A stretch of DNA of 64,000 nt from Picosynechococcus sp. PCC 7117 (GCF_001693275.1 NZ_CP016482.1:1-64000), one strand, 5' to 3'; counted from the stretch's first letter, positions 1 to 7,618 are shown. Translations and numbers: made by a program. The notes: a model not told the origin generated them from the letters alone.

Positions 1-53
1 ACACGACGACTGAAACGACAATTTAACCCGCCAAGGAACCAGGAATTCTAACA

Positions 54-380
54 CTTTCCAACCACTAAATCCCGACCACGGGACTGAAACTGTTCATTGA
101 AGCGCGGATTTATCTTCACCCTTCTGCTTTCCAACCACTAAATCCCGACCACGGGACTGAAACAAGTACAGGGGAAAGGGATCGAATATCTCGAAGCTTT
201 CCAACCACTAAATCCCGACCACGGGACTGAAACCCTAGAGCTAGAACGGGCTAAATTTGGCTGCAATGACTTTCCAACCACTAAATCCCGACCACGGGAC
301 TGAAACCTCGATGATCGTTTCATCTTCGTCCCCTACCGCAAAGCTTTCCAACCACTAAATCCCGACCACGGGACTGAAAC
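54..380 (+). CRISPR. CRISPR array, five 37-bp repeats and four complete internal spacers
   Basis: Five identical 37-bp repeats lie at 54-90, 127-163, 197-233, 270-306 and 344-380. Each begins CTTTCCAACCACTAAATCCC and ends ACGGGACTGAAAC. The spacers are 36, 33, 36 and 37 nt. The 3' end ACTGAAAC matches the 5' crRNA handle common in cyanobacterial type III and some type I systems, so transcription should run left to right. The leader and any cas genes would then lie left of the window. Bases 1-16 end in CGACTGAAAC and are probably the 3' end of another, divergent repeat, which would make 17-53 a further spacer. No cas gene is in the window. The repeat seen again at 1370-1406 suggests the array once continued. 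Confidence 0.97.
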
Positions 381-394
381 ATATTTCTTAAAAC

Positions 395-610
395 TTGTTT
401 CGTTTCTTTACCTTATTCTTTCTGGCCTCTACTATCTTTTGGAGTTACTGGGTTTACCGTGACTACATGGAACTCATTAAGGCATATAACGCCAATGAGT
501 CTGAGGCTGAATTCCGCCATCGAATTAACGTAGGCTTTGATGGTACTTGGACATTGATGTCGATGATGACTATGGTTTACTGCATCGGGAAGTTGGAGGA
601 CAAAGGTTAA
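395..610 (+). CDS. Possible small membrane protein between CRISPR array and toxin-antitoxin pair
   Basis: This 71-codon frame opens with TTG only 14 nt after the last intact CRISPR repeat. It encodes a hydrophobic N-terminus (about residues 2-20, rich in Phe, Leu and Trp), then a polar stretch and a second weakly hydrophobic segment (Met-rich, about 52-64). I do not recognise a family. No ribosome binding site precedes the TTG, and an internal ATG at 469 is an alternative start. It lies in the same inserted segment as the HepT/MntA pair, on the opposite strand and convergent with it. It could be a real membrane peptide or a gene remnant. Confidence 0.3.
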   Translation: MFRFFTLFFLASTIFWSYWVYRDYMELIKAYNANESEAEFRHRINVGFDGTWTLMSMMTMVYCIGKLEDKG

Positions 611-636
611 ACTGTTTTCTGTTTTGCCTTGGTTAG

Positions 637-978
637 TTATGCTTCTTTATCCCAGAGTTCCTGGATGCACTTTTGTAGTGGTTCCAGTTCATGCTGGATA
701 GTGTGCCAAAGAATGTCTTCGTCCAAGTAAAAGTATGTGTGGGCAATAATGTTTCTCAGGCCAATGATGTTTCGCCATGGAATATGTGGATACTGATTTC
801 GGATTTGTTCTGGGATTTTCTTGCTGGCTTCTCCAATGATTTGTAGGTTAAGGGTCACTGCATCAAAGATAAGTGAGTGCTTTAAGAATGCTTCTTTTTC
901 CAGACCCTCACTATATTCCTGGATTTTGTCAATGCTTGTTAGAATATCATTGAGGTAAAGCTTAAGGCTCCTAGACAT
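637..978 (-). CDS. hepT: HepT-like HEPN-domain toxin (DUF86)
   Basis: A 113-residue HEPN/DUF86 protein. HEPN toxins of this family are RNases active as dimers. The RX4HXY signature is visible as RNIIAHTY: Arg75, His80, Tyr82. In characterised HepT/MntA pairs the Tyr of this motif is the site that the MntA partner AMPylates to silence the toxin. I chose the ATG at 976-978 (MSRSLK) because it overlaps the end of the upstream mntA by eight bases, typical translational coupling. An ATG four codons upstream is possible. The pair sits between CRISPR repeats 344-380 and 1370-1406. Length and motif are normal, so it looks functional. Confidence 0.9.
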   Translation of the reverse strand: MSRSLKLYLNDILTSIDKIQEYSEGLEKEAFLKHSLIFDAVTLNLQIIGEASKKIPEQIRNQYPHIPWRNIIGLRNIIAHTYFYLDEDILWHTIQHELEPLQKCIQELWDKEA

Positions 979-1291
979 ATTTAGCCTCATTCAATACTTG
1001 TTCACGAATGATTTCTTTTAAAGACTTTTTGGTTGCTAAGTCAACCGGTTTATTAAATAATTCTTCCAGGAAAAACTTTAAGTCCATGTACAAGCTAAGG
1101 GTTGTTTCATTTTGAAATTCAACAACAAAGTCTAAGTCACTGGTCGCTGTGGCTTGATTATGAGCAGTTGACCCAAATAATGCCAGAGTTTTAATACTAA
1201 ACTCTTCAAAGAGATTGGGATAGTTCCTCAGCGTTTCAAGAACTTGTTCTGATGTTATTACTGAAGAACAGGCTGTCTGTTGTTTAGTCAT
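971..1291 (-). CDS. mntA: MntA-like nucleotidyltransferase antitoxin
   Basis: A minimal nucleotidyltransferase (MNT) of 106 residues. The catalytic signature GSx10DxD is visible: GS at 40-41, Asp52 and Asp54, within LFGSTAHNQ...SDLDFVV. It is the antitoxin of the hepT gene immediately downstream and probably transfers AMP to the HepT active-site Tyr. The ATG at 1289-1291 (MTKQQ) gives the usual family length. The frame stays open upstream to 1381, but that extension runs into the orphan CRISPR repeat at 1370-1406, so I reject it. The promoter must lie in the about 80 bp between this start and that repeat. Confidence 0.88.
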   Translation of the reverse strand: MTKQQTACSSVITSEQVLETLRNYPNLFEEFSIKTLALFGSTAHNQATATSDLDFVVEFQNETTLSLYMDLKFFLEELFNKPVDLATKKSLKEIIREQVLNEAKYV

Positions 1292-1369
1292 AGTTAGAGT
1301 ATGGGTAGTAGCGGATAAAATACAATTACGATTCATGAATGTTAAATTGTAATGCTCCTGGGAACTCAA

Positions 1370-1406
1370 CTTTCCAACCACTAAATCCCGACTACGGGAC
1401 TGAAAC
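1370..1406 (+). repeat. Orphan copy of the CRISPR repeat
   Basis: A full-length 37-bp copy of the array repeat with one substitution (CGACTACGGG instead of CGACCACGGG), in the same orientation, 989 bp after the last array repeat. A mutated terminal repeat is typical of the leader-distal end of an array. It marks the far side of the segment carrying the small frame at 395 and the HepT/MntA pair. Confidence 0.9.
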
Positions 1407-1444
1407 GTCCCACTGTTAGCGATCCATCCTTACAATTGGGTACA

Positions 1445-1457
1445 CTTTTCAACCACT
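1445..1457 (+). repeat. Truncated CRISPR repeat start
   Basis: CTTTTCAACCACT matches the first 13 bases of the repeat with one mismatch. It begins 38 bp after the orphan repeat at 1370-1406, the spacing expected for repeat-spacer-repeat. It is probably the broken end of the ancestral array. Thirteen bases is short, and the spacing carries most of the argument. Confidence 0.4.
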
Positions 1458-1566
1458 CGCATCTTGCACCAGGGGCAAAGAGATACGCTGCGTCTAGCGC
1501 CAGGAGTTCGATTGATGCTTGTAATTTCGTTGGAGGTGATGCTATTCCTGGCATAGCGACAAACTT

Positions 1567-2014
1567 ACCCATCTACCTTTTTGTACTTTCGCTGGGGATG
1601 ACGGGGATTATCCGGATATTTCATCACCACTAGCCCAGCCTGGATCGCGGGATAGAGATAGTTTTTGCGGAAGGTGGGTTTACGGGTGAGAGAAAAAGAT
1701 TCCATTAGAGCATTAGTGCTCCAAAATTGGTCATCCATAATGGCAAGGAGTTGTTTTACTTGATCGGCTTGATCATTTACTTAATCGCCTGGGTTATTTT
1801 TTGTTGTTGATAGTGGACTGGAGAATGTCAGGTTTTGGCGCAGGGTTGTATTAATGATATCCAGCATAAAGCAAATGAATGGGGTGCTATTTGATCAGGC
1901 TTTCGCTGGGGAGGAGGTAAGAGGCGAATGGTCGAGTGCCCCGATCTGCTGAGAGATAATACTGATCTGGTTAATGATTTGGGGGGTAATGGTGAAGGGC
2001 GGCTGATAGGACAT
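1567..2014 (-). pseudogene. Fic-family protein, deletion-scarred remnant
   Basis: Two pieces of a Fic/DOC-family gene can be read on the minus strand. The first starts at ATG 2012-2014 and reads MSYQPPFTITPQIINQIS, matching the usual Fic N-terminus, then ends about 30 codons later. The second piece (about 1885-1567) begins STPFICFMLDII, meets an in-frame TAA at 1781-1783, and continues as a winged-helix-like C-terminus containing KPTFRKNYLYPAIQAGL, stopping at 1567-1569. The core with the catalytic HPFxxGNGR loop is missing between the pieces. This is a dead relic of an AMPylating toxin-type gene. Family assignment rests on recalled sequence similarity. Confidence 0.65.
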
Positions 2015-2067
2015 TAGATGGCCTCGCTGGTGAACGACCCGATGCCCATGGCAAGGATATAGAATAC

Positions 2068-2102
2068 GGGCCTCCTATTTCAATAGGAATTACGACTGAA
2101 AC
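2068..2102 (+). repeat. Possible orphan CRISPR repeat of a second type
   Basis: The stretch contains a perfect short palindrome, CCTATTTCAATAGG, followed by AATTACGACTGAAAC. It resembles cyanobacterial CRISPR repeats (internal dyad plus a GACTGAAAC tail) but differs from the array repeat here. The tail CGACTGAAAC is shared with bases 7-16 of the window. Only one copy is seen, so this remains a guess. Confidence 0.3.
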
Positions 2103-2710
2103 GAACAAAATATCTGTTTTGATTACTCACTTTTTTCAAAGTTGTATGGGCGATCGCCAACACATTCAAAAATTTCTGCCATTTTCCGACCCAAGGAAAT
2201 CAGTTTCTGGTGCCAGCGATTTTGCCTCCGCCAGAAAAAACCTCCAGAGGTGCGTCAGGTGTGGGGAAATTTCCTTGGTTTGACTAGAGGATAAACGGCA
2301 GAGCGTGCTTCTGATTCCGTGGCTAGACAGTCAGAAGTTGATGGCGCTTTGCCCATGGCTAGGTGGCTCATTGCCTGTTGTTTGCTGATGATTCTCAAGA
2401 AACCGGGATTATTCAACAACTATTGCGAATAGAACCTGCATTGACCTATCCAGATGTTAGCAAAATACCACCCAACCCCCAGTGGATAACCAGCAATTAA
2501 CCATCAGAGTAAACAGTAATACAAGTTTACTTTTCAGCCTAAGCATCAACAAGAGAAAATTCTCAGCAAAAATTCGCCCTCCCCGAACCAAGACCAGCCC
2601 AAGACAATCACAGCTTCTACAGACGAACCATTATGAAGTTGTGTAACAAATAAATCACTTCTATCCGTGCTGTTCAGGGCAATTTCTCTTCATCAGTAGG
2701 AGGAAAAAAT
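2103..2710. other. Decayed intergenic DNA, no intact gene
   Basis: About 600 bp without a credible open gene. On the minus strand around 2100-2400 short frames read like eroded protein (for example RRQNRWHQKLISLGRKMAEI) but are broken by stops in every frame. They may belong to a transposase or other lost gene. One HIP1 site lies near 2153. I cannot name the source. Confidence 0.5.
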
Positions 2711-2732
2711 GGTAGTACTAAAGGGGTAATGA
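2711..2732 (+). repeat. Left terminal inverted repeat of the IS1-family element
   Basis: GGTAGTACTAAAGGGGTAAT followed by GA; the inverted partner is 3469-3490 with two mismatches. The stop region of the InsB frame runs into it. Confidence 0.88.
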
Positions 2733-3209
2733 GGAATTGTAGTGATGGATGAAATTCCACAATAGTCCAATGTGATTAAATACACACTTGGAGAAGGCTA
2801 GACTGCGTCTCACAAACCGTGACATCCTTTGCCTCACAGTACAATTAAAGCGCTCAATATAACTGGTTTTACCACTCTGTTTGCTAACCACCCGATGACG
2901 CTTTGAAGGGAATACGCCACGGTAGGCTTCCCACTCATCCGTGTAGAAGACTCCACATTGCCGATATACCCCAGGCAATGACGCCCACAGTGCTTTTGCA
3001 CTCTCTCGACCACGGCAACCAACGTGCAGACCAATAATTTCCCGGGTTTGAACGTCAAGGGCCAGCCAGACCCACTGTTTATTGCCTTTGTGGTCAACAA
3101 AAGACCAGAGTTCGTCACACTGCACCTTTAAAGACCCCTTTTTTTGGGGACAACTTTGGCCCTTCTTGGTACTTGTGCTGCTTTCATATTGACGTAATTT
3201 TGCAGCCAT
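2718..3209 (-). CDS. insB: IS1-family transposase, InsB frame (DDE catalytic part)
   Basis: Carries the IS1 DDE domain: Asp in CDELWSFVD, Asp in FYTDEWEAY, Glu in SYIERFN, with the C-terminal helix RQRMSRFVRRSL. The frame overlaps insA. It is probably expressed as an InsAB fusion by a -1 shift at the run of seven A near 3137-3143 (CCCCAAAAAAAGGGG on the minus strand), either by ribosomal slippage or polymerase stuttering, as in IS1. The nominal ATG at 3209 is therefore probably not used; the meaningful part starts near the slip site. No internal stop, so the element may still be active. Confidence 0.85.
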   Translation of the reverse strand: MAAKLRQYESSTSTKKGQSCPQKKGSLKVQCDELWSFVDHKGNKQWVWLALDVQTREIIGLHVGCRGRESAKALWASLPGVYRQCGVFYTDEWEAYRGVFPSKRHRVVSKQSGKTSYIERFNCTVRQRMSRFVRRSLAFSKCVFNHIGLLWNFIHHYNSSLPL

Positions 3210-3427
3210 TGTTCAGAAACTTGAACAGCTCTGGCGATGCCGGCCATCGAAATACGTTCGAAAAGCAGACGGTCAATCAGAGCGCGGGTTTCAGCATCAA
3301 TGAGTTTATTGGTGGGATGTTCCACGAATTGACGACCGCATTGCTTGCAGAGAAAGCGCTGTTTACCGTTGTGGATGTGCCCATTTTTGACTGTATGTTG
3401 GGATTGACAGCTGGGACATTGAGGCAT
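3128..3427 (-). CDS. insA: IS1-family InsA (zinc finger and helix-turn-helix)
   Basis: A 99-residue InsA-like protein with a four-Cys zinc finger near the N-terminus (CPSCQSQHTV and CKQCGRQF), then a helix-turn-helix (about 45-75, SMAGIARAVQVSEQWL). In IS1, InsA binds the terminal repeats and represses transposition, while the frameshifted InsAB' fusion is the transposase. The frame ends at VVPKKRGL just past the A7 slip site, where the insB frame takes over. Confidence 0.88.
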   Translation of the reverse strand: MPQCPSCQSQHTVKNGHIHNGKQRFLCKQCGRQFVEHPTNKLIDAETRALIDRLLFERISMAGIARAVQVSEQWLQNYVNMKAAQVPRRAKVVPKKRGL

Positions 3428-3468
3428 GGGTCGGAGTCAATGACTTCCGTTCTACCTTAACAAAACCG

Positions 3469-3490
3469 TCATTACCCTTTTAGTACCACC
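3469..3490 (-). repeat. Right terminal inverted repeat of the IS1-family element
   Basis: Read on the minus strand it starts GGTGGTACTAAAAGGGTAAT. It pairs with 2711-2732, 20 of 22 bases matching. Confidence 0.88.
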
Positions 3491-3821
3491 AACAAAGCAT
3501 CAAGATATTGAAATCCGTTGCTCCAAAGGATCAGTTAGTGCGGTTGATGCTTAAAACTCAAGATTGCGGGATAGCTGCAATGTTCATCACCATCCTGGTG
3601 ATTGTGTCCATGTTGACGTCAAAGGACTGAAAGAATCCCTGCATGCGTTTGTCGTTAAATTCTTCTGCTGCATTGCCTCCCCAAACGGTGGCAAGTTCAG
3701 CGAGATTGACGATTTTGGCCCGGAACAGTGCTATCAGGAAGAGGGCGATAAATGACAGTCTGGCTCCATGGCATCCGAGATGAGGTCGCAATTGGCGGCG
3801 AATTTCGCTAATCTGATTCAT
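3491..3821 (-). pseudogene. IS4-type transposase, N-terminal relic cut by the IS1-family element
   Basis: Starts MNQISEIRRQLRPHLG and contains the family's typical N-terminus (LFRAKIVNLAELATVWGG, then KRMQGFFQSF). After IPQS the frame meets TGA, reads on as VLSINRTN, meets a second TGA, then SFGATDFNILML before the IS1 boundary at 3490. At both stops relatives have Trp (PWVLS, TNWSFG), so each is a TGG to TGA change. The rest is absent beyond the insertion. It decayed by point mutation and was also disrupted by IS1. Confidence 0.8.
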
Positions 3822-3943
3822 GAAGGGTTAATTAATTTGCGCTTATTTCGATCAAACCCTCTCTCTTAATTCTTTTCAAGCTTTTTGTCCCGTATTGAGA
3901 TATCGATATTTATAATCGGTAGTTTATCTAAATAATCAACAGG

Positions 3944-5635
3944 GTGATAATTGTGGGAAAAAAGGCAAATAAAATTACATCTTGGATCTTTAGTCTAGGT
4001 TTGGGATTGATTCCCATTATGGCTTTGGGCGCGTCATCACAGGCTGCTGAAAAGATTTATTTTATCTACAGCCCACTGATGGAATCTTTAAAGATTGACT
4101 CCCTGAAAAGTTTTGCTGCAACGGGGAATGTTCCCCTCGACCTGAAATTTTACTTGGATATTGTGGGGGCAGATGCAGAAGAACGTCAATTACTGCAAAC
4201 GGCTCTCACCCGAAAAATTGACATTGATCCGGTGCTATTGGCTCGCAGTTTAAAAACCGATGAAGGGGAAAGGTTATTAGAATCTTTTGGTCAAGTGGTC
4301 AATATTCGTGGAGGACGTAATGGCAAGTACGCGCTGCGGGGGGCAATTATTAAATCTGCCTTTGAGGAAAATGGCCTGACGTTATTAAATGTTCTGGATA
4401 ATTTGGGGGTTGATGTTCAGGTTGATTTAGAACAATTATTTGGTTTTGCGGAAAATGTCTCCACGATTCTAGCGGGAACAGAACGGTTTATTGAGGAAGT
4501 TGAACAATTGGCTAAGCAGGAGGCAAAATTTGCGGCGGTGGCTGATTATGGGCAACGCTCTGATTTGAGAAAGCTGGGAATGTTCGCTGTGGAGATGGAG
4601 ACGTGGCAGTTGGCTGATCAAAAACGCGATCGCCAATTTTATGCCCAGATCTATCGTCCTCAAAAACCTTTGGGGGAGAAAGTGCCTGTTATTTTGATTT
4701 CCCATGGATTAGCCTCTGCCCCCGAAAAGCATCGTAATTTGGCGCAACACTTGGCCAGTTATGGGTTTGTGGTGGTGGTACCGCAACATCCGGGGAGCGA
4801 TTTGGCCTATCTGGAGGAATTTGCGGTGGGTTACCAGCGCCAGGTGTCTGATTTGCAGGAATTTGTGAATCGCCCCCTCGATATTAGTTTTACGTTGGAC
4901 GAGTTGGAACGGCGCAATGACACTGAGTTTGGGGGACGGTTGGATTTAGAAAATGTGGGAATTTACGGTCACTCCTACGGCGGTTATACAGCTTTAGCGG
5001 TAGCTGGAGACTTTCCGACGCCAAATTTTGAGCAGTTGAATGAGGATTGTGCGGCGGAATGGGGCATTTTTAATAATGCGTTGTTGTTGCAATGTCGGGC
5101 GTTGCAGCTTTCTCCGGAGAATTATAATTTTCGGGATCAACGGATCCAGGCGGTGATTGCAGCAAATCCGGTTAATGCCAGTATTTTTGGGGAAGCGGCG
5201 TTAAGTCAAATCGAGATTCCCATTGCGGTGGTGGCAGGGAGCTATGATCCGGCGACGCCCTTTATTTTTGAGCAGGTGCGTTCGTTTCCGTGGATTCGCA
5301 GTGAGCAAAAATATTTAATCCTGGAGGAGGGTCAAGCCCATGTGGATATTTCTCGCCTCGATCTAGGGATTACGGGTTTGCTTGATCGCATTCCCCGTTT
5401 GAATCTACCGAGCCCCCAACTGTTGAATGATTATAGTGAGGCGATCGCCCTTGCATTTTTCCAGGTTTACACGGCCGAGGATGACCAGTACCGCACCTAT
5501 TTAGATCCGGCCTATGGGCAGTACCTCAGCCAAAATGAAGAATTTAAAACGTTCATGATTACCCAAGATTCGTTGCCGGAGTTAGAAGCGGCGATCGCCG
5601 AATTCAAACAAGAAAATCAGATCGATATTAATTAG
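3944..5635 (+). CDS. Secreted alpha/beta hydrolase with DUF1400-type N-terminus
   Basis: A 563-residue exported hydrolase. After a signal peptide (WIFSLGLGLIPIMALG, cleavage near SQAAE) comes a helical region of the DUF1400 kind seen in cyanobacterial lipase-like proteins (about 35-190), then an alpha/beta-hydrolase domain. The nucleophile elbow is GHSYGG in VGIYGHSYGGYTALA; the probable acid is the Asp of VAGSYDPATP and the His that of GQAHVDIS. The oxyanion region is LISHGLASAP. The substrate is unknown; lipase/esterase or platelet-activating-factor acetylhydrolase-like activity is likely. The first start is GTG 3944; GTG 3953, nine bases later and better spaced from AGGG at 3941, is equally plausible. 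Its stop overlaps the convergent antiporter gene by four bases. Confidence 0.85.
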   Translation: MIIVGKKANKITSWIFSLGLGLIPIMALGASSQAAEKIYFIYSPLMESLKIDSLKSFAATGNVPLDLKFYLDIVGADAEERQLLQTALTRKIDIDPVLLARSLKTDEGERLLESFGQVVNIRGGRNGKYALRGAIIKSAFEENGLTLLNVLDNLGVDVQVDLEQLFGFAENVSTILAGTERFIEEVEQLAKQEAKFAAVADYGQRSDLRKLGMFAVEMETWQLADQKRDRQFYAQIYRPQKPLGEKVPVILISHGLASAPEKHRNLAQHLASYGFVVVVPQHPGSDLAYLEEFAVGYQRQVSDLQEFVNRPLDISFTLDELERRNDTEFGGRLDLENVGIYGHSYGGYTALAVAGDFPTPNFEQLNEDCAAEWGIFNNALLLQCRALQLSPENYNFRDQRIQAVIAANPVNASIFGEAALSQIEIPIAVVAGSYDPATPFIFEQVRSFPWIRSEQKYLILEEGQAHVDISRLDLGITGLLDRIPRLNLPSPQLLNDYSEAIALAFFQVYTAEDDQYRTYLDPAYGQYLSQNEEFKTFMITQDSLPELEAAIAEFKQENQIDIN

Positions 5636-7248
5636 GCTTCAATAATCACCACAGGTAAAGGGCTTTTTTCTAAAATGGCCTGGGATACCGAACCGATCAG
5701 CAAGTTATTGGGCGGGTGATGGTTGCGTTTACCCATAATAATTTCGCTCACTTGATGGGTATGGGCAATGTCCATAATCGTTGCGGGGACTGGCCCTGGG
5801 GTTGCGATAAACTGATAGCGGATGTCTGCAAGGTTACGGCGGGTCTGTTGTCGCAGCCGTTGCAACTCAGCCGGGTTATCGGTGCGAATCACATGGAGAA
5901 CAATCACCTCCGCATCGCTACGACGGGCCAATTCAGCGGTTTTGATTAAAATTTGCTGGGCCAGGGGCGATGTGTCTACGGCAGCCAGGAGGACAGTGCG
6001 GCGATTTACGGAAACTTTAGTCGGGTCAATGTCGCCCCGTTCGAGGAGTTTGGGGGCAAAGGTGGGAATTGCCCAGGCACCGAGGGGAGCTGTCACCAAA
6101 ATAGAGAGGGCCGATAAAGCGAGGATAATTTCACCACCAGCAACGCCTTGGCTGAGGGGAATCGCCCCAATGGCCGCTTGCACCGTCGCTTTGGCAGAGT
6201 TACCAGGCAGCAAAAAAAGTCGCTCTCGCCCAGTCCAGTTACTCCCCAGGGTCGAGAGATACCAGCCGAGCGATCGCCCCCCTAACGTACCGACCGCCAA
6301 CACCAAGAGACCCAGCCAGAACGTATCACCGAGGACATCCAATTGGATACTGGCCCCTAGCAAAACAAAGAGAATAATCTGGGCGATCGCCCACAAACTA
6401 TCAAAACTTCCCCGCAGGCGACGGGCCAAAGGTGCATCTAACTCAATTAAGAAAAAACCCGTCCCCATCACCGCCAGATAACCAGAGAAAATCGGTAAAT
6501 ATTCCGCCCCAATGACCAACAGTAGCGCCACACCAGCGGCGATCAACCCATCTTGCACCGCATTATCTGTCCAATTTTGTCGCGCTAACAGGGAAACCAA
6601 CAGGCGCGCCGTCACCCAACCGAGGACAACACCAAGGCTAATTTGAGTCACGATTTGCAGTGGCAGCAATTGCCAGGGACTCAAACTTAAACTCCCGATT
6701 AATGTCACCCCTGTCGCCGTGGTTTGGGTGAGAAAGGCCAGCAGCAGACTAAACACTAATAGCAACAGCACATCAGACAGGGCACTCCCCGTTAAAATTG
6801 CGTCGGGAATCCCTTTTTTGACGCCCCAACCGAGACTCTTTAGCCGCAGCATTCCTGGGACGATCACCGCCGGTGATTCGGCCCCCAGCACACATCCCAA
6901 CAACAGCCCCGTCGCCCAATCAAATTGGAAAAGTTGCACCGCAATCAACATAATGGCGATCGCCTCACAGGTCGCAGGTAAAAAACCGAGGCGGAGGGCA
7001 ACACTACCCTGTTGGGCTAATTTCTCCCGGTCGAGGCCCAGACCCGCTTTCATCAAGATCACCATCACCGCCATTGTCCGCAGATCAGCGGCGATCGCTA
7101 AAACTTCTGGGGCGATCGCATTCCCCACCTGGGGGCCGAGGACAATACCAACAAGCACCATTCCTACCAGGGCCGGAATCCTGAGCCGTTGGGCGATTTG
7201 CCCCCCAAAAAAACCGAGTAAAAGAATCCAAATAATACTCTCTAACAT
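5632..7248 (-). CDS. Cation:proton antiporter fused to a universal stress protein domain
   Basis: A 538-residue inner-membrane protein. Residues about 1-385 form a CPA-type Na+(K+)/H+ exchanger with roughly 12 membrane segments, beginning MLESIIWILLLGFFGG and containing VLGAESPAVIVPG, a region typical of the exchange domain. From about 400 (RRTVLLAAVDTSPLAQQ) to the end is a UspA-like domain with the glycine-rich nucleotide region near MGKRNHHPPNNLLIGS and ending PLPVVIIEA. The fusion suggests ion exchange gated by nucleotide or stress status. No TrkA-N domain is seen. The leader upstream of the start holds several hairpins (7254-7425). Single gene, convergent with the hydrolase. Confidence 0.88.
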   Translation of the reverse strand: MLESIIWILLLGFFGGQIAQRLRIPALVGMVLVGIVLGPQVGNAIAPEVLAIAADLRTMAVMVILMKAGLGLDREKLAQQGSVALRLGFLPATCEAIAIMLIAVQLFQFDWATGLLLGCVLGAESPAVIVPGMLRLKSLGWGVKKGIPDAILTGSALSDVLLLLVFSLLLAFLTQTTATGVTLIGSLSLSPWQLLPLQIVTQISLGVVLGWVTARLLVSLLARQNWTDNAVQDGLIAAGVALLLVIGAEYLPIFSGYLAVMGTGFFLIELDAPLARRLRGSFDSLWAIAQIILFVLLGASIQLDVLGDTFWLGLLVLAVGTLGGRSLGWYLSTLGSNWTGRERLFLLPGNSAKATVQAAIGAIPLSQGVAGGEIILALSALSILVTAPLGAWAIPTFAPKLLERGDIDPTKVSVNRRTVLLAAVDTSPLAQQILIKTAELARRSDAEVIVLHVIRTDNPAELQRLRQQTRRNLADIRYQFIATPGPVPATIMDIAHTHQVSEIIMGKRNHHPPNNLLIGSVSQAILEKSPLPVVIIEA

Positions 7249-7253
7249 GGGAT

Positions 7254-7425
7254 CACGTTGTCGTTAGGGTGGTTAATCAACGTGACTTGTAGCGAAAAAA
7301 ATTAGTGCAGCCTAGATCAAAACAGCCCTACTGCTTCACCACAAGTCGGAAGCGTAGGAGCCATTAGCCGAGGTGCAATAAAAAAAAATCCTAGGCGGTT
7401 TCGGTGAGCTCCATCACCATCGCTA
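7254..7425 (-). promoter_or_regulatory. Hairpin-rich leader of the antiporter gene
   Basis: Read on the minus strand toward the antiporter start (7248) there are three hairpins. GGTGA/TCACC lies at 7403-7418, followed 14 nt later by a run of nine T (7388-7380). A ten-pair hairpin with a bulged A lies at 7327-7358 (CCTAC GCTTC / GAAGC GTAGG). CACGTT/AACGTG at 7254-7284 abuts the start codon and leaves no clear ribosome binding site. A TATAAA lies just upstream of the first hairpin. This looks like a structured 5' leader; I cannot assign it to a known riboswitch class. Confidence 0.4.
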
Positions 7426-7618
7426 AATTTATATCACAAAAACTGACTGATTGACCCTAAGGAAGTCTGCTGCACCAAAATCCTCGAAAAACTTAGAGAT
7501 TAATCTTATTGCAGTGGGTTACGGCATTGGTGAGATTAATTTTTAGGCGAACAAAATCCGCACCGTCCGTCCAGTCGTTTTTGTCTGTCCATTACTGTTT
7601 AACAAACTTAGAATTCCA

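Larger units (their letters stand above)
2711..3490 (-). mobile_element. IS1-family insertion sequence, apparently complete (780 bp)
   Basis: Two overlapping transposase frames are enclosed by 22-bp terminal inverted repeats at 2711-2732 and 3469-3490 (GGTAGTACTAAAGGGGTAAT and GGTGGTACTAAAAGGGTAAT read inward, 20 of 22 matching). Length, the InsA/InsB arrangement and the A-run between them fit the IS1 family. The flanking 8-9 bp (GGAAAAAAT left, AACAAAGCA right) are not a target duplication, so the element may be old or a product of rearrangement. Its right end interrupts an IS4-type transposase relic. Confidence 0.88.

Noticed and set aside
138-323. Minus-strand open frame across the CRISPR array
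   Set aside because: It is made of repeats and spacers (its repetition follows the 37-bp repeat), so it is not a gene.
1436-1633. Plus-strand frame after the orphan repeat
   Set aside because: It overlaps the Fic relic on the other strand, has no ribosome binding site and no recognisable sequence.
2834-3118. Frame within the IS1-family element
   Set aside because: Shadow of the insB frame; the DDE residues lie in the other frame.
3491-3821. TGA read as Trp in the IS4-type relic
   Set aside because: Other genes in the window end at TGA, and the gene is also truncated; ordinary decay explains it.
5822-7267. Two long plus-strand frames opposite the antiporter gene (5822-6481 and 6719-7267)
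   Set aside because: Arg/Pro/Ser-rich translations opposite a clear membrane-protein gene; typical antisense shadows.
7380-7425. Intrinsic terminator upstream of the antiporter
   Set aside because: The hairpin and the T9 tract are 14 nt apart, too far for a standard terminator; reported only as part of a structured leader.
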